From assembly GCA_914767715.1 (NCBI GenBank), contig OU612065.1:17980001-18044000 (forward strand): 64,000 nucleotides of DNA. Direction: 5' to 3'. Source of the DNA: Membranipora membranacea. Its lineage: Eukaryota; Bryozoa; Gymnolaemata; Cheilostomatida; Membraniporidae. Below, piece by piece: positions 50,870-64,000 of the stretch; within the stretch, counting starts at the first letter, position 1, and the number at the start of each line of letters is the position of its first letter. The notes under the pieces are model-generated. The model was not told where the DNA came from. It searched no databases and saw nothing but the letters and a program-made list of their open reading frames with translations. The position numbers were made by a program, and so were the translations under genes.

Positions 50870-51240
50870 TGAAGGTGGACCACATAAAAAACTGCTCTGT
50901 TCTAAAACACACACATATACCAAATAACACGATCTGGGATCCAACGCTGAATAAGGACATCGAGTCTCTCGAGATGGTACAAAATTGAGCAATACGATTT
51001 ATAAGCTGCCTCAAAGGCAGAGAGAGTGTTTCTGAGGCTGGCTCCGAACTTGGCCTCCAATATTTACAACAGAGGAGAAAAAATCACAGACTGACTCTGC
51101 TGACGAAAATACTCTCGGATGAGGAAAGACATAACACCCTGGCTCAGGCCTATGACGAAATATCCACAGATCGGGAAAATATGACCATCTCAAGCTTTTC
51201 ACGGTAGTTTTCTACCCAGAACCATAAGAGATACAAGAGG
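50870..51240 (+). mobile_element. LINE remnant (reverse transcriptase C-terminal part)
   Basis: One plus-strand frame reads IWDPTLNKDIESLEMVQN, a stop, AIRFISCLKGRESVSEAGSE, then QQRRKNHRLTLLTKIL. The pattern VWDP...DIxxLExVQxxAxRFI...RRxxxRLTLLxKI is the conserved C-terminal region of CR1/L2/Jockey-type ORF2 proteins. The in-frame TGA and missing 5' part show it is dead. Confidence 0.65.
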
Positions 51241-52039
51241 AAACAATATGCAAGGTACAAAACCCAGTGCACAACTGGAAAAAAGAGAAGTAGTTCAACC
51301 CATAAGGCCCCCCATCTCTTTCACTCATCTCCCACCCCCACCCACTGACAAAAATCACAGGCTATATCAAAGTCACGTGGCCTTATGGTTGAACCCCTGT
51401 AAAGGAGACTAGGAACTACCAAAACACCCACCGATGCAAAAATAACAGCAGATTGCTGTAACCCCTGTAGTAAAAAACCCTTAACACACTGTTAATCAAA
51501 TGAGGCACTCATTTTACTTAAGTGTTCCTGAGTGTTCGACATCGTCAAAGGTTCTCAAAGGTTACTTGGGGAATCTGCTACCAGATTACCAACTGGCAAC
51601 TCAACTGGGTACAAGAATTTCTAACAAAAGAGCACAATCAGTTGTTGTTGATGGATAATTTGACTGTTTGAGTACAGTCACATCTACCAGGGAGAATGTG
51701 ACATTCTCAAATCATTGCATCTACAAGACCAGAGACAAGGGTCATATAATAACCCTTGCCAGAGATTTGAGAGAAAAAAAATCATTTTTCAGCATTGCCT
51801 CTGTATTATAGTAGGGCTCCCAATTATTTCATTGCATAATTAATGAGTCGGTTTATTGACACTCCAAACCTTTTATAGTTACATGTTTTTAGCTCTGGGG
51901 CTGTGTTGTTTTTCTCTTGTGCTAGGAGGTTCAAATATGAAATTACAAATTAGAGTTCAAGGCTGTTTCCATGGAATTTAAGTCAATAAGACTTTCAGGT
52001 TTCAGATATTTATTTTGATTTCCAAGATTTTCAAAAAAT

Positions 52040-55000
52040 ATGCCACCAAAAGGAAAGAAGAAGGGTAAGAAGAAAGGGAAGCAATCAGGACCTGCTAAAC
52101 AGGAGTCCGGGATCCCAACAGATAGAGAGGAGCTTCTGCAAAAAGAGTAAGCACTTGGGTTGTGGTCACACAAATGTTCACCACAACAAATATATATTTT
52201 GTTGGCATGTTGTCCAGATCATTTGAGAAAATAGCATTTATAGCAAAGGTATCTCTTCAAAAGCCACAACATGGTAAACCCTGTATGTTTTCCTAAATGT
52301 TGAAAAGCCAGTAGGTACCATGTACTTCTAGTGTAAGATGGACCCTAGCCAGTCTTGACAAGTTTCCCACCAACAAGCATGTCAAGACAGGCTAGAAGTA
52401 GATGGACCCATTCCCTAGCACACCACCCACCCAGTACTCAAGCATTAGGTCTTGGCATGAGTTTTGATCAGCAAGCTTGCCGTGTTGATTATTTGATCCC
52501 ATTGTGTATTGATCAGCTGAGTATGATGTGCGAATTTGACTGATATAATAATAAAACCTCTATCATCACTTGTTTTGGAAATACTGCCAATCACCAATCC
52601 AAAAAAACCTCTAGTTGGGAGCATTATTGTTGAGGTGGTGAACCTGGTCACCAAAAGAATCACACAATGCATAATACTCTCAATATTTCAACTGAAAATA
52701 ACCGAAGAAGTTATTGAAGGTAGCATATGGTAGTACATGTATTGTCTATTTGACTTTTCATTTTAGATTAGACTCACTGAATGGGGATCTTGATACACTC
52801 AAAGACAGATGTTCAGAATTGTATCCTTTGTCATCACATACCTAAGCAAATCTGCGGGGGGGGGGGGGGCATTGATGGCATGTTTCAGAGCTTAATTATA
52901 ACCACAACGCCTTCATGAAATTCTCTAACTGATCATTCATTTTGTCAAACTGCATCAAATGATGAACAATTTAGCCAACGCAGTGAAATTCTTATGAATT
53001 CAATTTTATTGCTGTTGCATCCGTAAATTTAAATAATGGAATGAAAGTCTACACAGCGTGTAATGAATATAATATAATGGATATTCATGCATAAGCGTAT
53101 TTCATTTAATACCTAGCTCCCTGAAGATAGAGATTTTTCCTTGACTTGTATATATTAGACGAAACCAAAATGAGTTCCTTCAACAAGAAGCAGGAAAGAT
53201 CCGCACAGAGAGTGTAAGTATAAGAAAGTAGTCATCACATCATATCAGGGTTAGGTTGAGCTGGTGAGGCAAAGCTATGAGTGCCGATGATCATGTTATC
53301 AAACTGAATACCAACACCCTTGAACTGAAAAATGAAACTAAATTCTTAGGTATTATCCTTGATTCAAATATAACTTTTAAGTCGCACATAAATGAACTGT
53401 GCAAAAAATTAAATTTGGTTGTAATAATGATGCGTGTAGTAAGGCCATATTTTGACAAAAAAACAACGATCGAATTATATTACTCATTTTTTTACCCGCA
53501 CCTGCTCTATGGAATAGAGTTCTGGGGCCATGCTTCGGAAAAATGACCTTAAACGAGTAATAGTCCTCCAAAAGGCTTGTGTAAGAGTAATTTTAAAGAA
53601 AAAAACCAGAGATCATGTTTCAACCCTTTTTAAGACTTTAAATATAATGCCTTTGAATATGTTATTCCAATACTGCTCTTTAAAACTATTTTTAAGAACA
53701 TTTTCGAACGAGTTTATCAACTCTCTAAAATCAGAACATGATTATAACACAAGATTAAATAATTTACGAACAAAAAAGGCCAAAAACATGCGAGGTAAGA
53801 GGTCCCTATTGTGCCATGGTGTCAACCTGTACAACAGGTACCTTATGGGAGTGGAGACATGCACTCAGTCTGGTTCGTTGGGTGGCCTGGCGGCGCGCCT
53901 GTGCGAGGGGGTTTGATTTTGTGCAGGTTGCGAATGTTTCACTCTGTCGTTCCGGCAGGCGAGTGTGGCTTCGAGTGTTCTAGTCGGGCAGTCTCTGCTC
54001 TAGCTTCGTGCTATCTGACTGTCCCATTGCTTTTTAACATTTTATATACCTTTGACACCGTTTTACTCATTCTAGTTTTTATAGTAAGCAATGAACACAC
54101 ACACAAAAAAAAATGTCTAATCAACCTTCTACGGTCTACCTGATAATCTGTGCTCTTACAACACCTGAGAACTTGTGATTACATAGCAGTATCAGAATCA
54201 GAATCGCAGTTTTTTTAAGCATCGTATTGCTGTGTCTACCTATTCCATTTCCAATACCCTGCTCTGTCTCAGTGAAAACCATAAGATATATCTAACCGTA
54301 TCTATTTTCACTGGCATGATATAATAGGACTTCGGAATAGCGCTTCTGATTATCTAACCTTGTGTAGTCAGAATAACAATGTGAAATAGTGAATTTATCA
54401 TATTCTTCAGCATGAGTACATGAGTTATATGGAAAAGAAAACACATAAAAGACAGACAACAATAGTGACACTGAGCGATCAGAACACTAAAGAAATACAA
54501 GACATCCGTGACCAGAAGGAAAGAATGCTGGCAGCATATGAGGAGAAGAAGTCAAAGCTGAGAGCTATAATGTTGGATAGAGAGGCAGCATTGGCTAAAA
54601 CAAAACAGGAACTTGATGATCTTGCAGAATACAAGGTATGCTATGGAGCAATGTCTTGATTGACACAACAATGGGCTAGTGAAAGCTTGCAGAATATAGC
54701 TACAATACTTGTTAACTTCATACATTCTCTGTTTCTTGAGACAGTCTTCTGTCCAGTTTGACCATCAATCGCGTGTCACAATGACACATTTGTTCTGAAC
54801 ATCACAGTATGAACATACTTACTGCAGAGCAAATTTTTATCCAAAAATAGCTACTTCATTATTGCGTATTGTGTAGAACATCATTTTCTTGTGCCGTCCT
54901 AACTGGTAGATATGATCAGAAAGGTTAATTAATCTTTGGGCGCATCAAAGCGAAACAGGAGCAAAACACCTTGTCCCTTGCGGGTTCTTGGTTTAGGAGT

Positions 55001-56214
55001 TGTGTTCTAAGGTTTCAAGAGCAGACAACTCTACTAAAACAATGTCCACCTATATAATTATTCACCAGGGAGTTTGGGGCAGCAGTCTGTTTACACGCTA
55101 CCTGATGTTTTATAGATATATCAAGTGAATGTAATCAATCAAATCTAGTCAGTTAAACAGCAGGCTTTGTCATGAGATAACCTCCATTATCTTGAACAAT
55201 ATTCAGTATCTTCTATTCTTGTAATATGAAATAAAAAAGAGTTAGCACTACAATTTCAAAATAGAATCGGTTATCAATGAACAATATTGCTTAAAGCATA
55301 ATTGTTATATTTGCAGAACCTTCAAAACCAGCAGTTATCCAGGATCAAAGATCTAGAAGGAGAAGTGACGGAGATGAGGAGTACTCATACTAACGCAATA
55401 CAGGATCTGAAGTCTAAGTTTCTAACAGAGAAGAGGTCATACCAGAACGACTCGGATAGCAAGATTAACACCATGACTAAACTCGCCAATACAGTAAGCG
55501 CAATGATTATGTATGAAGGGTGGGCAAAAGGAAATTTTTAATGACATTATGGCAACAGTTATGCATGGTCACTGCTATAGGTAGAACAATGGATGAAGGT
55601 TTATCCAAAGGGAGCATAGCTATGCAGTTTAGGGGTTGACTTAAATTTTGGTGTTTATTCAAATAAATTCTCATTCTGTCTGTATGTCAGTCAGCAGCAA
55701 ACCAGATATTGTTCTGCCCTCTTTAAGGATCGCTCTCAAATTTCTGCATCTGATACAAATAAATTGTTTTAGGGTGGTCCAATTTTTTGACAATGTTGGC
55801 CTCCAGCTATTTCCCAATTTAAGAGCTATGACTGAGACAGATAAAAATTGCTTTAATTGCACTCTAGGTTTGTACTTTATTGTGATGGGTATATGGTAAC
55901 ACATCTATAATTAACAGGAAGCTATGAGATGTCTGAATGAACACACCACAAAAATTAAACTAGAAAATCGCCGCCTCAGACATACACTTCTGAACCTAAT
56001 AAGAAAGTCTCGAGCACTGAACGAGCAGAGAATAGAACTAGAGGACCAACAAAAGACTTTACTAAGAGAAAAGCAGTATGCTGAAGATTTAAAAACAATT
56101 CGATCAACCAGACAGCATCAAGTGTACAAAAAGTTAGGTATATCAGAGGAGGATCTGCCTATGGGGGACCACGGAGAATATGATTCTCTTAGTCAGATTG
56201 AAGAGGAAAACTGA
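52040..56214 (+). CDS. CCDC166-like: CCDC166-like coiled-coil protein (DUF4515 family)
   Basis: Six exons join in frame (52040-52146, 52767-52820, 53159-53213, 54411-54635, 55317-55493, 55918-56214): 304 residues. The N-terminus is a Lys/Gly-rich tail (MPPKGKKKGKKKGKQSG). The rest is predicted coiled coil, with TDREELLQKELDSLNGDLD, then LRNQNEFLQQEAGKIRTES, and a C-terminal LNEHTTKIKLENRRLRHTLL matching the human CCDC166 segment in order and spacing. Human CCDC166 has a long Ser-rich tail missing here. BBOF1, a basal-body protein, has a DUF4515 domain, so a ciliary role is a reasonable guess only. Intron 2 is U12-type; intron 3 contains a LINE fragment. AATAAA lies at 56453-56458. The stop is 357 bp from the convergent ATPAF1 stop. 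Confidence 0.85.
52346..52394. repeat. Short hairpin, TAGCCAGTCTTGACA family
   Basis: The 15-bp arms TAGCCAGTCTTGACA and TGTCAAGACAGGCTA (one mismatch) enclose a 19-base loop. It lies in intron 1 of the CCDC166-like gene and belongs to the same family as the hairpin at 18846. Confidence 0.7.
52821..53158 (+). other. U12-type (minor spliceosome) intron
   Basis: The donor is GTATCCTTT, the GT-AG class U12 consensus. A perfect branch-site consensus TTCCTTGAC lies at 53137-53145, with its branch A 14 bases before the end of the acceptor AG at 53158. The flanking exons join in frame (phase 2) to restore SELRNQNEFL. A run of 14 G lies at 52856-52869. Confidence 0.85.
53277..53900 (+). mobile_element. 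LINE fragment (reverse transcriptase C-terminal part)
   Basis: The plus strand encodes NETKFLGIILDSNITFKSHI, then YYSFFYPHLLYGIEFWGHAS; after a frameshift near 53540 it continues with RVIVLQKACVRVI and RLNNLRTKKAKNMRG. The block KFLGIxLDxxLxFxxHI...LYxSxxxPxLxYGIxxWG...LxxLQKxxVRxI is diagnostic of non-LTR retrotransposon (Jockey/RTE-like) reverse transcriptase tails. It is 5'-truncated and frameshifted, and sits inside intron 3 of the CCDC166-like gene, same orientation as the host. Confidence 0.8.
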
Positions 56215-56452
56215 GATTGAGGTCACAAGTTTTTCAGACAGATACCACTTTGACCCAGCAGATGTGTGAATTATACGGAGTTCGAACACTATGGTTATAG
56301 ACTAGTTTGATTGAGCTGACTGCACACTGTGGCAGGACTTACACCACTAAGGCATTTTGCTGCTCATTTTTGATTTTTGTTAAACATGGAAGACAACTCC
56401 TTGGCCAACCAACCACTATATTATCATTTTTTTCATTATTATTAACTGATTG

Positions 56453-56458
56453 AATAAA
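56453..56458 (+). terminator. Polyadenylation signal of the CCDC166-like gene
   Basis: AATAAA lies 239 bp past the stop codon and 113 bp from the end of the convergent ATPAF1 CDS. Confidence 0.55.
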
Positions 56459-56570
56459 TGTACAGTAAAAATTATACAGATCCGGCAGAATATCCACAAA
56501 ACAGGTTAAGCTGTTTGTTTTATGTCATTAATCACAGCAATCACAACCCATTCAGTTATAAAGTCTTTAC

Positions 56571-57512
56571 TCAGAAAACTCCAGCCTTCTTGCACACATC
56601 AATAATAGCCATATGCTTGAAATCATCAGGTTTTTCATGCATGGTCTTAACCAATTCAAAATTCTCATCACTGCCATACATAAGTTGAGTTTGATGCACT
56701 AAAAGTGTAGCCATCTCAGGTTTCAAATCCTCAGAAGCTATTTCACCTTTCATCAAAACGATTCCCTTGTCTTCAACAAGCTCAGTGTAATAATTTAGTG
56801 ACAGCGCATAGGGAGCGAATTCTCCATGTGTTTGATAGGATAATAATTGTGTATAATACCAATCGTCACCTGAACATTGTCCAAGCAAGAACTCGAATCC
56901 TTCTTGTCTAGGTAAGGCATACAAAAACTGGGGACACTCTTTGCCTTTGGATTTTATCCTAATGTATTTTTCAGCAGGCACAGCAGCGTATAATACGCCA
57001 TCCTTCTTTGAGTAATACTCGCTCCAGATTTTTGTAATTTCAGAGATGCTTTTGTCGGCTAGCAACTCAAGTTTGATGATTTCATTCAGACCCTTTCTAG
57101 GTGCCGACTTTTTATCTGTAGCCTCTTTTTCATGTTTGGATGTGCTCTGCATTCTGCTCATCATGGAAGACCCTTCGATATCAGATGATGGCTTCGTCAC
57201 CGGTTCAACAGAAGCAGCCTCATCTGTCTTTTTCTTTCCATAGATAGACTCCATTGCACTCTTGTATTTCTCTGGATCGGTGAGCTTAATTTTCTCCAAT
57301 TTTGCCTTGTACTTATCATAGAACGCGTTTTCTTCCATAGTAGGTGCAGCTGGCTTGTCGTAAGTGGACAAGGCACGAAGCTGGTCCCATGTTAGTTGAT
57401 TTGCTTGAAGTTCAGCAGCTACTGATCCAGATCTCTGCTGAATGCCTCCTGATCTTAGCAGCCCTTGGAAAACTCGTTTTGCAAACATGTCTGATGTGTT
57501 GATGTTGGCCAT
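56571..57512 (-). CDS. ATPAF1: ATP synthase F1 complex assembly factor 1
   Basis: This is a mitochondrial-matrix chaperone (Atp11 family) that binds free F1 beta subunit and prevents its aggregation during F1-ATPase assembly. A single open frame of 313 residues (human: 328) covers the whole protein. Family landmarks, in order, are ENAFYDKYKAKLEKI (about 64-78), a Lys/Ser-rich linker, then LNEIIKLELLADKSISEI, IWSEYYSKKDGVLYAAVPAE, QFLYALPRQEGFEFLLGQ, and EDKGIVLMKGEI. The N-terminus (MANINTSDMFAKRVFQGLLR) fits a presequence. The start is the ATG at 57512; an acceptor (TTGCTTAG, ending at 57517) just before it implies a spliced non-coding 5' exon. An intronless CDS is unusual in this intron-rich window. 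Confidence 0.93.
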   Translation of the reverse strand: MANINTSDMFAKRVFQGLLRSGGIQQRSGSVAAELQANQLTWDQLRALSTYDKPAAPTMEENAFYDKYKAKLEKIKLTDPEKYKSAMESIYGKKKTDEAASVEPVTKPSSDIEGSSMMSRMQSTSKHEKEATDKKSAPRKGLNEIIKLELLADKSISEITKIWSEYYSKKDGVLYAAVPAEKYIRIKSKGKECPQFLYALPRQEGFEFLLGQCSGDDWYYTQLLSYQTHGEFAPYALSLNYYTELVEDKGIVLMKGEIASEDLKPEMATLLVHQTQLMYGSDENFELVKTMHEKPDDFKHMAIIDVCKKAGVF

Positions 57513-57519
57513 TAACCTA

Positions 57520-58442
57520 AGCAAAAAAAATACATTGTTGTTCGTAAAACTTATAAATATTCACCTCAACAATAATTGTAACAATCACAAGTATTTAGCA
57601 AGTGAGACGAGAAGAAAAGCATGACGCATGACCACTATCATGTTGTATTGAGGGATGATGGTACTGAATTGTGCTCGCAGCCTGCAAAGTAGCTATATGT
57701 ATGAGAGCCTCCATTTGCCGTTTGTACCACTGTATTCACAAACAACCTGTGACAGATCATGTATCATATATATATTGTATATTGTATGATGTATAATGTA
57801 TCAAACATTGTATGATAGTATTGCATCTGGGATTACATTACAAGCATATATACTTTTTCAATATCAATGATCTACCTCCCCAAACTTGTCAGGGAGAGAG
57901 GTTGATCATGCTTGACGCTTCATACACACGTTTGAAAACAAACATGATGAACCAAGGAGTTAAAGTTAAAGTGGATGAACTAATTGTAATTCTAATATTA
58001 TATTGTTATTATTACTACTAACTAATGTTTAGTTCATTGTTGTAACTGATTGACTAATAGGTCACATGCCATATAATATGTCTTATGAACTGATAATGAG
58101 CGGATGCCTGCTTACCAATTCTCACTGGAAACTTTGGGTTTTGTTCAGCATGGAACCAAGGAACTCACTCCACAACTAATTTTGTTGGACCCCTTTCTTC
58201 AGGCTTGCAAAAATCAGATGGTAAAGATGCTGCCGGAAATGGAAAGAAGTGTTGTAAGTCCAGCAGCTGAAAACAACTTTATTAAAGTTTCAATATTTAT
58301 TTGAGGGTGGCTATCAACCTTTATGAGATGAACTCAATATCTGAGGCTAACCATTATTTTCTCACATGTGAAAAGAAAAAAAAAATTATAGTTCATTCAT
58401 CACTCACACTCAGCATAACAGAGACACATATTTGTTGCTACA
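57520..58442. other. Divergent region between ATPAF1 and ATIC
   Basis: This holds the non-coding 5' exon or exons of ATPAF1 (minus) and the upstream region of ATIC (plus). I see no other coding exon. Open frames at 57812-58021 and 58104-58304 have no family features. Confidence 0.5.
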
Positions 58443-63995
<5,553 letters not shown>

Positions 63996-64000
63996 GTTTG

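Noticed and set aside
53811-54143. Open frame with a hydrophobic end after the LINE fragment
   Set aside because: It overlaps the end of the retroelement in a different frame and probably represents its 3' region.

Overview
The window looks like part of an invertebrate metazoan nuclear genome. It is AT-rich and has multi-exon genes with GT-AG introns of about 0.1 to 4 kb, one minor-spliceosome (U12-type) intron, LINE and hAT-type transposon remnants, amidated neuropeptide precursors, a salt-inducible kinase, mitochondrial proteins and a CCDC166-like coiled-coil protein. The phylum cannot be fixed from the sequence alone. The gene models below were spliced by hand; exon phases join in every model called with high confidence.

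Layout. (1) 1-8.2 kb: an array of duplicated, decayed units. Read on the minus strand, they encode leucine-rich-repeat (LRR) fragments; three nearly identical ~540-bp units at the left edge are a recent amplification. (2) 8.2-12.6 kb: gene-poor and rich in mobile or foldback DNA (a ~520-bp inverted repeat, an hAT-like element, a LINE remnant, two large hairpins). (3) 12.6-21.4 kb, plus: splicing factor SPF45/RBM17 in 11 coding exons, with an intact-ended hAT MITE in intron 6. (4) 22.3-28.5 kb, plus: two tandem neuropeptide precursor genes of similar design (signal peptide, Cys pair, phase-1 intron, dibasic-flanked amidated peptides). The first ends in a YQRF-amide peptide; the second carries an HLRF-amide and a FLR-amide peptide. 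(5) 30.5-45.9 kb, minus: a SIK1/2-type salt-inducible kinase in 9 coding exons, with four perfect cAMP-response elements in the locus. (6) 48.2-49.8 kb, minus: mitochondrial ribosomal protein L41. (7) 49.8-52.0 kb: intergenic, with a LINE remnant. (8) 52.0-56.5 kb, plus: a CCDC166/DUF4515-type coiled-coil gene containing the U12-type intron and a LINE fragment. (9) 56.6-57.5 kb, minus: ATPAF1 (F1-ATPase assembly), with no intron in its CDS. (10) 58.4 kb to the right edge, plus: ATIC (last two steps of purine synthesis), cut by the window end.

How the genes relate. They are mostly unlinked housekeeping functions: splicing, mitochondrial translation, F1 assembly and purine synthesis. The coherent local unit is the tandem pair of amidated-peptide precursors, which looks like a local duplication followed by divergence of the mature peptides. 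The SIK locus is notable for CREB-type sites that fit the known cAMP/SIK/CRTC feedback. The other standout is the LRR exon array at the left edge.
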